A DNA stretch of 64,000 bases, taken from NCBI GenBank assembly GCA_963709425.1, contig CAVPWG010000004.1, positions 620,001 through 684,000 of the forward strand, in the 5' to 3' direction. Made by a program: the position numbers and the translations under genes. Under the pieces are notes generated by a model. That model had not been told where the DNA came from and did not search any database. It worked only from the letters and a program-made list of their open reading frames with translations. Positions within the stretch are counted from its first letter, which is position 1. Every line of letters starts with the position of its first letter. The stretch comes from JAICJC01 sp963709425. GTDB lineage: Bacteria; Actinomycetota; Thermoleophilia; Gaiellales; JAICJC01. Positions 55,247-63,399 of the stretch are shown in pieces.

Positions 55247-55998
55247 CCCTGACCCACACCCACCGGCACGTTCACGACGGCGTCGAGCACGAGCACCAGC
55301 ATGCTCACGCCGGACTTCCGCACGATCACCCCCTCGCCCACGACCATCACGGGCACGGGGACGATGGGCATGACCACCATGGGCACGGCCATTCGCACGG
55401 CCTGGTCGATCCCTCGATCGTCCGCTCGCGAGCGGGCGTCAGGGCCGTCTCTCTGAGCCTCGCGGTGCTGCTCGTCGCCGCGCTCGCCCAGACCGCCATC
55501 TACCTGCTCTCGGGCTCGGTCGCACTGCTCGCCGACCTCATCCACAACTTCGGCGACGCCTCCACGGCGATCCCGCTCGGAGCGGCGTTCCTCCTCCGCA
55601 GCGCACGCGCGGAGCGGCGGGCCGGGGCGTTCGTCGTCGCGACGATCTTCGCCTCGGCGTGCGTGGCCCTGTGGGAGTCCGTCGAGCGCCTGATCCATCC
55701 GCAGCACCTCTCGCACCTGTGGGTGCTTGCGGCGGCGGGCGCGGTCGGGTTTGTCGGAAACGAGCTGGCCGCTCAGATCAGGGTTCGCGCGGGGCGGCGG
55801 CTCGCAAGCCCGGCGCTGGTCGCCGACGGGAACCACGCTCGGGTCGACGGGTTCGTCTCGCTGGGCGTGATCGCGAGCGCCGCCGTCGTCGCGCTCGGCG
55901 TCGAGCGCGCGGACCCGATCATCGGCCTGGTCATCACGCTCGTCATCCTCAAGGTGACCCTCGACTCGTGGCGAACGCTCCGATCACACCCGGCCTGA
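55243..55998 (+). CDS. Cation diffusion facilitator transporter with His-rich N-terminus and no C-terminal domain
   Basis: The protein has 251 residues from a GTG overlapping the previous stop. The first 52 residues contain about 18 His in HD/HG repeats, probably a metal-binding tail. Six membrane segments follow, with LADLIHNFGDAS and DGNHARVDGFVSLG carrying the metal-site His/Asp. The protein ends just after segment VI (RTLRSHPA), so the usual cytoplasmic dimerisation domain is missing. Metal specificity is unknown. Confidence 0.88.
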   Translation: MTLTHTHRHVHDGVEHEHQHAHAGLPHDHPLAHDHHGHGDDGHDHHGHGHSHGLVDPSIVRSRAGVRAVSLSLAVLLVAALAQTAIYLLSGSVALLADLIHNFGDASTAIPLGAAFLLRSARAERRAGAFVVATIFASACVALWESVERLIHPQHLSHLWVLAAAGAVGFVGNELAAQIRVRAGRRLASPALVADGNHARVDGFVSLGVIASAAVVALGVERADPIIGLVITLVILKVTLDSWRTLRSHPA

Positions 55999-56011
55999 GG
56001 CACTCGCCGGC

Positions 56012-57256
56012 CTAACGCTGGACGGTTCGACCGTCCTCGGTGGGCCCGGCGAGCACGTCGGGCGGCATCAGGATCGCCGCTCCGAGGACGCCGAACGCGA
56101 AGAGGGCGGCGACCCCGACGGCGTGCGCCCAGGCCGCATCGGCGAGCATCACGAGGCCGGCTCCGACGATCAGGCAGGCGACGGCCGCGCGCAGGCGGGC
56201 GCGGCCGGACGGGAGCCGCCGCCGGCCCCGGGGCGGAGCCGCGACGACCTCCGACGCGGGCTCCAGGGTGCCCGCCAGCAAGAGCCTGAACAGCACGGCG
56301 AGCGACGGAAACAGGATGATGCCGCCGCCGATCACGGCGAAGGTGAGCGCGATCATCGTGTCGCGGGGCGCGGCGGCCCGCTCGATCGTGAGGCCGGGGA
56401 GCAGGTACGGCGCCTGCGCCAGCGCCCAGCCGGTGACGACCGCCGCCACCGCGAGCGCCGCGGTGTAGCGGCCCGGCTCGTATCGGCGGCGATAGACGAG
56501 GACGAGCGTGGCGACGCCCGCCGCAGCGGAGACTGCCACCGCCGCCAGGCCGCGTCCGAACAGCAGCCGGTGGTAGAGGAGCGGCGCATCGCTGCGGAGC
56601 GCGACGATCCCGGCTGCGGCCGCGATGCCGGCAACCGCGCCGGAGCCGAGCGCTCGCGCGCGGAACCGCCGCTCGAGGTCGTCGTCGTCGCGACGAACGG
56701 CGTCACCGCTCAGGAACACGGCGGCCAGGTATGCGCTGAAGGCGACCGTGATCACGCCGACGGTGATCGAGAGCGGGTTCAGCCAGCTCGAGACAAGGTC
56801 GCCCGCGGCGTTGCCGACGGGGACGCGGCCGTCGGCGATGGCTCCGACCATCATGCCCAGAGCCATCGGCGTCAGGATCGACGCCACCGAGAGCACGGTC
56901 TCGACGAGCCGCCGCTCGCGATCCGTGCGCGTCCCGGAACGAAGGGCGTAGGCACCTCCGCGCAGGACGATGCCGACCGCGGCGAGGAAGAACGGGATCG
57001 AGAGCGTCGACGCGATCGATGCGAACACCTGCGAGTAGCCGGTCCAGAGCACGGTCAGCACGAAGATCAGCCAGACGTGGTTGGCCTCCCACACCGGACC
57101 CATCGCATGGTGGGCGTGGTCGCGGACGCGCGTCGCCGCCTCGCCTCGCCCGGCGATCAGCTGCCACAGGCCGGCGCCGAAGTCCGCCCCGCCGAGGACG
57201 ACGTAGAAGACCAGGCCGGTGAGCACGAACACGATCGGAAGCGTGTCGAGCGCCAC
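56012..57256 (-). CDS. cydB: Cytochrome bd ubiquinol oxidase subunit II
   Basis: The protein has 414 residues from the GTG at 57256, one base after the cydA stop. TLPIVFVLTGLVFYVVLGGADFGAG is the CydB opening with the buried charged residues, and MGPVWEANHVWLIFVLTVLW is diagnostic. Eight or nine membrane segments are visible. CydB scaffolds CydA and may house a heme or quinone at its interface. No cydDC genes are seen here. Confidence 0.93.
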   Translation of the reverse strand: MALDTLPIVFVLTGLVFYVVLGGADFGAGLWQLIAGRGEAATRVRDHAHHAMGPVWEANHVWLIFVLTVLWTGYSQVFASIASTLSIPFFLAAVGIVLRGGAYALRSGTRTDRERRLVETVLSVASILTPMALGMMVGAIADGRVPVGNAAGDLVSSWLNPLSITVGVITVAFSAYLAAVFLSGDAVRRDDDDLERRFRARALGSGAVAGIAAAAGIVALRSDAPLLYHRLLFGRGLAAVAVSAAAGVATLVLVYRRRYEPGRYTAALAVAAVVTGWALAQAPYLLPGLTIERAAAPRDTMIALTFAVIGGGIILFPSLAVLFRLLLAGTLEPASEVVAAPPRGRRRLPSGRARLRAAVACLIVGAGLVMLADAAWAHAVGVAALFAFGVLGAAILMPPDVLAGPTEDGRTVQR

Positions 57257-57257
57257 G

Positions 57258-58586
57258 TCAGCCGTCCTCGAGCGGGGCCCGGGCGAGGCGCACGAGCACC
57301 CAGCCGATTGCGATCGCCAGCGCGAGGTAGACGGCGGCCAGGGTGGCGTACCCGATCGGGATCCCTCCGGCACCGGTCACCGCCTGCGACGTGCGCATGA
57401 CGTGGTAGACGACCCACGGCTGGCGCCCGACCTCGGTCGTCACCCAGCCGGCGATCAGCGCGATCACCGCCAGCGGGCCGGCCGCCGCGAGGGCCCGGTA
57501 GAACCAGGCCGAGTCGGGGAGCCGCCGACGACGCAGGCGAACGTAGATGAAGGTTGCAGAGAGCGCGAACAACAGGGTGCCGATGCCGACCATCGTCTGG
57601 AACGCGAACCGCACCACGTTCACGGGCGGGCGCTCGTCGGGCGGGACCGAGTCCAGCCCCTGCACCACCGCGTTCGGATCGTGGAACGCGAGCAGCGAGA
57701 GCATGTCGGGGATCCGCAGGCCGTGGTGCACCTCGCCGTCGTCGTAGATGCCGAGGACGTGCTCGGACGCCCCCTCGGTCGTGTGGCCAAGGCCCTCGAA
57801 GGCGGCCAGCTTGATCGGCTGATTCTGGGCCACCACCCGTCCGCTCCAGTCGCCGATCGGCGCCTGGATCAGCGAGGCCACCGCCGCGATGGAGAGCGGG
57901 ATCACGAGACCGATCCGCTCGTGGCGCCCGAACGTGCCGCGCAGCCGCGCCACGGCGTAGCACCCGGCCACGAGGAACCCGGTCACCATGTACGCGGCGA
58001 CGTACATGTGCACCAGCTCGTGCCAGAAGTTCGAGTTGAGGAACAGGGCGTCCACCGGATGGACGTCCACCGCCCGGCCGTCCTCCAGTCGAAAGCCGGT
58101 CGGGTGGTTCATCCAGCCGTTGACCGAGATCACCATGACCGAGCCGAGGAAGCCGGCGATCACGATCGGGATGCCGCTCGCGAAGTGCACCCACGGCCGT
58201 AGCCGGTTCCAGCCGTAGGCATAGATGCCGATGAAGATCGCCTCCAGGAAGAACGAGAAGCCCTCCACCGCGAAGCCCAGCCCGAACACGCTGCCGAACA
58301 CCGCCGTGAACTCGGGCCACAGGAGGCCCATCTCGAACGACAGCACCGTGCCGGTCACGACGCCGGCCGCGAACAGCGCCAGCATCACCCGCGTCCACCG
58401 CTGGGCCAGCACCCGGTAGGCCGGATCGCCGGTGCGCAGATGCAGCCACTCGGCGAGCAGCACCATCACCGGGAAGGCGATCCCGAAACAGACCAGGGGG
58501 ATGTGCACGGCGAACGACAACGCCTGCATCTGGCGCGCCTCCGCCAGATAGCGCTGAGCGTCCCCGCCTGTGGCGAGCTCGAACAC
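57258..58586 (-). CDS. cydA: Cytochrome bd ubiquinol oxidase subunit I (short Q-loop)
   Basis: The protein has 442 residues from a GTG at 58586. The heme-ligand histidines lie in FAVHIPLVCFG and NFWHELVHMYV, and the quinol-site GRQPWVVYHVMRTSQAVT is present. The Q-loop between segments VI and VII is short, as in the CioA-type oxidases of actinobacteria. CydAB reduces oxygen at high affinity and generates proton motive force. It is divergent from the secreted repeat protein. Confidence 0.94.
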   Translation of the reverse strand: MFELATGGDAQRYLAEARQMQALSFAVHIPLVCFGIAFPVMVLLAEWLHLRTGDPAYRVLAQRWTRVMLALFAAGVVTGTVLSFEMGLLWPEFTAVFGSVFGLGFAVEGFSFFLEAIFIGIYAYGWNRLRPWVHFASGIPIVIAGFLGSVMVISVNGWMNHPTGFRLEDGRAVDVHPVDALFLNSNFWHELVHMYVAAYMVTGFLVAGCYAVARLRGTFGRHERIGLVIPLSIAAVASLIQAPIGDWSGRVVAQNQPIKLAAFEGLGHTTEGASEHVLGIYDDGEVHHGLRIPDMLSLLAFHDPNAVVQGLDSVPPDERPPVNVVRFAFQTMVGIGTLLFALSATFIYVRLRRRRLPDSAWFYRALAAAGPLAVIALIAGWVTTEVGRQPWVVYHVMRTSQAVTGAGGIPIGYATLAAVYLALAIAIGWVLVRLARAPLEDG

Positions 58587-58664
58587 CCGCGCGGAGTTCT
58601 ATCCGCCCATGGTGCGAGCCGGTGCACATCTCGCGATCCGCCGGCACGGGCGGGCTCGAGCCGA

Positions 58665-58682
58665 GGGGTATCCCCGACGCGA
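58665..58682 (+). promoter_or_regulatory. Shared motif GGGGTATCCCCGACGCGA
   Basis: 17 of 18 bases match the motif at 54606-54623. It lies 52 bases before the ATG of a secreted protein gene, in the cydA-divergent gap. Confidence 0.55.
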
Positions 58683-58734
58683 CGGCCCCGGGGCCCGCCT
58701 ACCGTCGAGGCCAGGCTCTCAAAGGAGGACTGGC

Positions 58735-59799
58735 ATGACCCGCACCACACACCGCATCGGCCTCGCGGCCGCCGTCGTCGTCGCACTGGCGGCGACCGTC
58801 GGGGCCGGCACGACCGCCGCGTACGCCCAGAGCGGCACCGCCGTGACGTCGTCGATCTCGCTCTCCTTCTCGGGCGGGACCAGGATCACCGTCGGCGACC
58901 AGGCGAGCCTGTTCGGCTTCCTGAGCTTCTCCGACGGCTCGCCGGCCAACGGCATCACCGTCCACGTGACGCGCACGAATCCCGACCACACGCAGACCGT
59001 GATCGGCGACGTGACGACGATCTCCGACCAGGGAGGCTTCAACTTCGTGGACTCCCCGCCGGCGCGCGGTAATTACACCTACACCGCCACCTTCGACGGC
59101 GACGCTCAGCGAAGCGCCGCGTCGGGGACCTCGGACGCCCTGACCGTGAACGGCGTCGTGACCGCGCTCGGCCTCAAGGCGTCGGCGGCGAAGAGCGGCT
59201 ATCGCCATCCCGTCACCCTGACGGCGCACCTGGCGAAGCACGGCACGAATGCTGTCGTGTCGATCTACCGGCGACCCGCCGGCGGCGCGCGGACGCTCGT
59301 TCGTTCCGCGGCCGTGGATGCCAACGGCAACGTCCAGGTCACCGTGCGGCCGCGAACGACGACGACGTACGACGCGGTCTACGCCGGCGACGACGTGTTC
59401 AGGGCGGCCTCCAGCCCGCGGGTCGGTGTGGCGGTGCGCGTCCGGATCGCGGGCACCTTCTCGCGGTTCTACGCAGCGAGCGGCGCCTACCGCCTCTACC
59501 ACTACGCCTCGAGCTGCGTCGCCCGCGGCACCGGCTGCCCGCGGTACACGGTGTCGGTGGCGCCCGGCCACGCCGGCGACAAGGTCAGGCTGACGCTCGC
59601 CTTCCACTCCGCGTCGGGATGGGTGGTCGCCGGACACTCGTCGGTGAAGCTGAACGCGCGCAGCAGCGCACGGATCCTCCTGCGGTACGCAAACCGGGCG
59701 ATCATCGGCCAGCGGTTCCGCCTGGAGGCGCACTTCACAGGCGACGCCAAGAACGCCGGGAACACCACGGCCTGGTCGTACGTCAGGGTCACCGGCTAG
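58735..59799 (+). CDS. Secreted protein with bacterial Ig-like domains
   Basis: The protein has 354 residues; AAAGGAGG precedes the ATG. A signal peptide ends TTAAYAQS. Residues about 40-135 form a first Ig-like beta sandwich (GDQASLFGFLSF...YTYTATFDGD) and 145-240 a second (LKASAAKSGYRHPVTLTAHL...YDAVYAGDDVFRAA), typical of Big-type repeats. The remainder (250-354) is another beta-rich domain with two Cys (SCVARGTGC), possibly a disulfide. Likely a surface or exported adhesion protein; no enzymatic motif. Confidence 0.75.
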   Translation: MTRTTHRIGLAAAVVVALAATVGAGTTAAYAQSGTAVTSSISLSFSGGTRITVGDQASLFGFLSFSDGSPANGITVHVTRTNPDHTQTVIGDVTTISDQGGFNFVDSPPARGNYTYTATFDGDAQRSAASGTSDALTVNGVVTALGLKASAAKSGYRHPVTLTAHLAKHGTNAVVSIYRRPAGGARTLVRSAAVDANGNVQVTVRPRTTTTYDAVYAGDDVFRAASSPRVGVAVRVRIAGTFSRFYAASGAYRLYHYASSCVARGTGCPRYTVSVAPGHAGDKVRLTLAFHSASGWVVAGHSSVKLNARSSARILLRYANRAIIGQRFRLEAHFTGDAKNAGNTTAWSYVRVTG

Positions 59800-59815
59800 G
59801 CCGGGACCGCGCCTG

Positions 59816-59839
59816 CACGCTCGCCGCGAGGCGGGCGTG
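59816..59839 (+). terminator. Hairpin after the Ig-like protein gene
   Basis: CACGCTCGCC, loop GCGA, GGCGGGCGTG gives a ten-base stem with one G-T pair, 17 bases after the stop codon. Confidence 0.6.
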
Positions 59840-59883
59840 TGGGCGCGGATCGTGGTGCCAACCGTGTCACCGGGTGGCAGGCT

Positions 59884-60519
59884 TCAGATCCGGGTGATGG
59901 TCGCTCGCCAGGCCTGCACACAGGCAGGGTCGATGGTGACCTCGAAAATCGCAGCGTCGATCGATTCCACCCGCCAGCCGCGTGCGAAGCTCGACCGGAT
60001 CTCCTCTTGCGAAACGCGGCGCGGGCCCCAGTCGCCGGGCTGGCGGTCGCTGAAGCACATCATGTAGTAGCGCGCGCCGGGCGCGGTCACGGCCGCCAGG
60101 CTCTCGACGAGCCGGGCCCGGTCGTCATCCCCGAAGACGTGGAAGAGCCCGCTGTCCAGCACGGTCTCGAAGCGCTCATCCAGCGAGCCGAGCTCGAGTG
60201 CGTCCCGGACCAGGAACCGAGCGGACAGGCCGCGTTCGCGCGCCTTGACCTGAGCGATCGCGATCGCCGACGGCGCCGAGTCGATCCCCGTCGCGTCAAG
60301 CCCACGGGCTGCCGCCATCAGCGCGTGCTCGCCGGTTCCGCAGCCCACATCCAGCACCCGGCCCCGCAGAGCGCCCGCGTCCGCCAACTCCAGGAACGCT
60401 GGCTGAGGGCGCCCGATATCCCACGGCGGCGTCCCGGCATACATCGCGTCGAAATCCCCGGGACTCCTCGCCGTCCGCGAGCCGGCTGCCTGCTCACCAT
60501 CCACTCCAGGATCATGCAC
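59884..60519 (-). CDS. SAM-dependent class I methyltransferase
   Basis: The protein has about 211 residues; GTG at 60519 and TTG at 60522 are both possible starts with weak ribosome binding sites. FDAMYAGTPPWDIGRPQPAF is typical of the thiopurine methyltransferase-like group, motif I is VLDVGCGTGEHAL, and GIDSAPSAI ends motif II. The acceptor is unknown. It is convergent with the Ig-like gene. Confidence 0.85.
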   Translation of the reverse strand: MHDPGVDGEQAAGSRTARSPGDFDAMYAGTPPWDIGRPQPAFLELADAGALRGRVLDVGCGTGEHALMAAARGLDATGIDSAPSAIAIAQVKARERGLSARFLVRDALELGSLDERFETVLDSGLFHVFGDDDRARLVESLAAVTAPGARYYMMCFSDRQPGDWGPRRVSQEEIRSSFARGWRVESIDAAIFEVTIDPACVQAWRATITRI

Positions 60520-60540
60520 CAAGCCGCCGCCCGTCGGCTG

Positions 60541-60640
60541 AGCCCGGGTGTCGCCTTGGGGGCAAGGCCGACGTTCAGCGAGTCCTGTGGCGCTCCCGAC
60601 CCGCCGATCGGGTTCGGGCGCTGTTGCTGGTGTTGTGGGT
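60541..60640 (-). pseudogene. Fragment of a duplicated copy of the neighbouring secreted-protein gene
   Basis: On the minus strand a stretch encodes PNPIGGSGAPQDSLNVGLAP, nearly identical to PSPIGGSGAPQDSLNVGLTP in the intact gene at 60731-61567, but without the rest of the protein. The DNA matches 60951-61010 closely. It appears to be the remains of a tandem copy. Confidence 0.65.
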
Positions 60641-60685
60641 GCGGGTTCTCCGCGGCTCTTTGGATGCGTTGGCGTACACCAACAG

Positions 60686-60722
60686 TCCCTGGGGCGGCTC
60701 GAACGTACAGCCGCCCCAGGGA
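60686..60722 (-). terminator. Terminator hairpin after the secreted-protein gene
   Basis: TCCCTGGGGCGGCT and AGCCGCCCCAGGGA form a perfect 14-base stem with a nine-base loop, nine bases after the stop on the minus strand. Confidence 0.8.
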
Positions 60723-60730
60723 GTGCTGTC

Positions 60731-61567
60731 TCAGCTCACTGGTGTGAACTTGGCGGCAGGGATGAAGCCTGCCCATGAGTTGTTCGCCCCGTTGCAGGGG
60801 CCGTCCCGGTTGAAATCGCCGGTGACGAACGAGCCGCTGTTGCCGTTGGGCGGAGCAGCGGCGCAGGAGTTCGCTGCGGTTGCGGTGTCCCAGAAGATCG
60901 TGTCGTCGGTGCGGTTAAGCCCCTTTGAAACGGCTGGGGTGAGGCCGACGTTTAGCGAGTCCTGGGGTGCGCCCGATCCGCCAATCGGGCTCGGGCCCTG
61001 GTGGTCGGTGCTGTAGGTGACTCCCCAAACGACGACCGTGGGGAGTTTGGTATCGGGGATGTCGAAGACAATGTTCAGGTCGAGAGCGTTGTGACAGTTC
61101 CCGTCCGAGCCTCTAAACTGGCTCGTGTTTGTGCAGTTCGCATCCGCCGACGGGCGGAACTTGACGTTGTACGTCTTCGTAAAACTCAGGATCTTCGAGC
61201 CCGGCGTCACCTCGCCCGTAGTCGCGCTACTGGTGCTGTGATGGTAGAGCGTCAAGGTGACGGGGGTCGGGAAGGTCGCTCCGGCCGTGCTTTGGCAGTC
61301 GCCGGTGTTCCACGCGCCGATCTGGCAGGCGAAGCTGGTCAGCGTTACCGACACTTTCGCGATCTTCGCCGACTTGGTCAGAATCACCTCGTTTCCGATC
61401 CTGTTGAACTGCTGCGCTTCCAAGCCGAGCGACGGAACCTGAACCGCGCCGCCCGTAGGCAGGCTGTCGTACACCGGCGACGGACTCGATGCCATCGACG
61501 GCCCGACGCCGAACACCAGCCAGCCACCTATCACGGCCGCCGGCAAGAATAAACGGAGCTTCCGCAT
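60731..61567 (-). CDS. Secreted protein of unknown family
   Basis: The product is 278 residues from the ATG at 61567, with GGAGGG upstream. A signal peptide (LRLFLPAAVIGGWLVFGVG) ends near ASS. The mature part is rich in Thr, Ser, Asn and Gly, with four or more Cys (FACQIGAW, DCQST, DANCTN, GNCHNA) that could form disulfides, and beta-strand-like patterns throughout. GSGAPQDSLNVGL is the segment repeated in the nearby fragment. No family is recognised; export to the cell surface is likely. Confidence 0.7.
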   Translation of the reverse strand: MRKLRLFLPAAVIGGWLVFGVGPSMASSPSPVYDSLPTGGAVQVPSLGLEAQQFNRIGNEVILTKSAKIAKVSVTLTSFACQIGAWNTGDCQSTAGATFPTPVTLTLYHHSTSSATTGEVTPGSKILSFTKTYNVKFRPSADANCTNTSQFRGSDGNCHNALDLNIVFDIPDTKLPTVVVWGVTYSTDHQGPSPIGGSGAPQDSLNVGLTPAVSKGLNRTDDTIFWDTATAANSCAAAPPNGNSGSFVTGDFNRDGPCNGANNSWAGFIPAAKFTPVS

Positions 61568-61647
61568 TTCGCCCTCCTTCGGTTGGGATGCTCCAGTCCA
61601 CCGGAGTCGCACCACGAGCGTCACTCCCATGCGCCCCGGTGCCACCT

Positions 61648-61676
61648 TGTATCTCACATCACGAGCAGCGGGTCAA
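61648..61676 (-). promoter_or_regulatory. Promoter of the secreted-protein gene
   Basis: TTGACC (61676-61671), a 17-base spacer and GATACA (61653-61648) on the minus strand lie about 80 bases before the ATG. The remainder of the 325-base gap 61568-61892 holds an eight-base hairpin at 61829-61848 (CGCGGGCG/CGCCCGCG) and the DUF4239 promoter, and nothing else recognised. Confidence 0.6.
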
Positions 61677-61856
61677 CCCATACGGCGCCGAGAGTCGTCG
61701 AGCTGACTGGCCGACCTACCGCGGCGCCGATAGGCTGGCGCAGCCGTTCCACCGGCGCCACACCACCGACCCCAGCCCACCAAGCCCGCAGGTGCCCGAA
61801 CGCTGGACCCCATGCCAGTCAGACGGGACGCGGGCGCCGACGCCCGCGGGTGCGGC

Positions 61857-61885
61857 TTGAGGATTTCGCCGCGAAGGCATAGGTT
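61857..61885 (+). promoter_or_regulatory. Promoter of a leaderless DUF4239 mRNA
   Basis: TTGAGG (61857-61862), a 17-base spacer and TAGGTT (61880-61885) are followed after seven bases by the GTG at 61893, with no ribosome binding site. This is a complete leaderless-type promoter. Confidence 0.7.
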
Positions 61886-61892
61886 GTCCCGC

Positions 61893-62675
61893 GTGATCGA
61901 CTGGCTGCATAGCCTCTCGATCGTCTCGCTGGTGCTCGTGGCCTGCATAGCGACGGCGATCGTCACGGTCGCAATCTTCGTGATCGTGACCCGTCTGGCT
62001 GCGTCCGGCCAGCGTGACGCCCTGGCGGCCGTCTCGCCCGGTCTGCTGCCCCCCATGGCGCTCGTGTTCGGGCTGCTGGTCGGGTTTCTGGCGGCCGGGG
62101 TGTGGAGCAGCAGTTCGAGCGCTCAGGAGGCCGTCGACCAGGAGGCCAGCGCTCTGCGCTCGGTCGACCTGCTCGACGGTGCCTTCCCAGCGGCCGACCA
62201 GCGGCGGATGGATCTGCTGATCCGCCGCTACATCGAACAGGTGGTAGAGCACGAGTGGCCGGCAATGGCCGACCAGAATGCGACGCTGCTGGTGGCCCCG
62301 CCGGAGCTTGCGACCGCCCTCCAGCTTGCGCTGGCGCTACCCGCTGGCGACCCGGGCCGCGTGGTCGCGCAGCGCGAGATCGTGACCTCGCTGGAAGCGG
62401 CGCTGGATGCCCGCCGTCAGCGCATCATCATCAGCGCATCGGCGGTCAACTCGGCGAAGTGGGCGGGCGTGATCGGGCTCGGCATCCTCACCCTGATCGC
62501 GATCGCCTGCGTCCACAGCTCCAACCGGCGCACGAACGCGATCGCGATGACGCTGTTCGCGTCGGCGATCGTGGTGTCGCTGTTGATGATCGGCGTTCAG
62601 GACCGGCCGTTCGCCGGCCCCTACCACGTGCAGCCGACGCCGCTGATTCAGGTGGAGCCCCGGCCCGCGACCTGA
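61893..62675 (+). CDS. DUF4239 (bestrophin-like) membrane protein
   Basis: The product is 260 residues from the GTG at 61893, chosen because of the promoter spacing; in-frame codons upstream lie before the predicted transcription start. Four membrane segments are visible: two near the N-terminus (SIVSLVLVACIATAIVTVAI, LLPPMALVFGLLVGFLAAG) and two near the C-terminus (WAGVIGLGILTLIAIAC, AMTLFASAIVVSLLMIG). The central charged region has EASALRSVDLLDGAF, typical of DUF4239. Function is unknown; bestrophins are anion channels. Confidence 0.78.
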   Translation: MIDWLHSLSIVSLVLVACIATAIVTVAIFVIVTRLAASGQRDALAAVSPGLLPPMALVFGLLVGFLAAGVWSSSSSAQEAVDQEASALRSVDLLDGAFPAADQRRMDLLIRRYIEQVVEHEWPAMADQNATLLVAPPELATALQLALALPAGDPGRVVAQREIVTSLEAALDARRQRIIISASAVNSAKWAGVIGLGILTLIAIACVHSSNRRTNAIAMTLFASAIVVSLLMIGVQDRPFAGPYHVQPTPLIQVEPRPAT

Positions 62676-62869
62676 ACTCGCGACATCGCAGCCTGCAACG
62701 GCAGACACGGCGGCACCCTAGCGATGCGAATGACACACCACGGCGATCGCCCTACCTGATCGGGAACTCGGCGAACCGCCGCCTGACGGAGTCGGACACG
62801 CACCGGTCGAAGTGGGCTCGGTCATGGTCGCCGCGCCGCAACAAGAGATCAACGCTCGGTGATCGCGTT

Positions 62870-63382
62870 CTAGCGCACCCTGATCGCCTCGCGCAGCTCA
62901 TCGAACGCCGCCGCCGCCGCGTCACTGGCTGCCTGACCGTCATCAGATGGCCGGCTTGGGCCGAGGACCGCCGTGGTCCGGGGCGCCGGCTTCGTATTTG
63001 GATAGCGTTCGGCGATCGCGCGGCGGACGTCGCTGAGGTACCGGTCGTGTTCAGCCTCAACGGTCTTGAGCTGTTCGGATGACTCGCGGCGGCGCTCGAG
63101 CTCTCGCTCATAGTCGTTGTTCGTCTCGTGTACCGCTGCGTTTATCGCGTCTATGACCTCGGTGACCTTTTCGAGGCTCGGGCAGACGACTGCGATCCGG
63201 CCTTCGTGTTGTTGATCCCATGGTCGGATCAACAACGGGTTGGCGCCGGCGTGATTGCGCATTACGCGCCACCACGACCGCGGCGGCGGCGGCCTGATTG
63301 CGAACACAAGCGCATCGCCGCCGTTCACGGGATGGGTCGTCAGGATTGGCTTCTCGGCGTGGAAGAGCGGCCGGGGGGTCAT
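62870..63382 (-). CDS. Hypothetical protein with coiled coil
   Basis: The product is 170 residues; GAGGAG lies before the ATG. Residues about 75-130 are a charged helix likely to form a coiled coil (YERELERRRESSEQLKTVEA). The N-terminal part has SWWRVMRNHAGANPLLIRPWD. No family is recognised. It starts 17 bases after the SPFH gene and is probably its operon partner. The 194 bases from 62676 to 62869 contain no gene that I can support. Confidence 0.6.
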   Translation of the reverse strand: MTPRPLFHAEKPILTTHPVNGGDALVFAIRPPPPRSWWRVMRNHAGANPLLIRPWDQQHEGRIAVVCPSLEKVTEVIDAINAAVHETNNDYERELERRRESSEQLKTVEAEHDRYLSDVRRAIAERYPNTKPAPRTTAVLGPSRPSDDGQAASDAAAAAFDELREAIRVR

Positions 63383-63399
63383 GGTGTTCTCCTCCGCGA

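Noticed and set aside
62752..63111. Minus-strand open frame before the hypothetical gene
   Set aside because: It overlaps the better supported gene at 62870-63382 and shows only Arg/Ser-rich shadow sequence.
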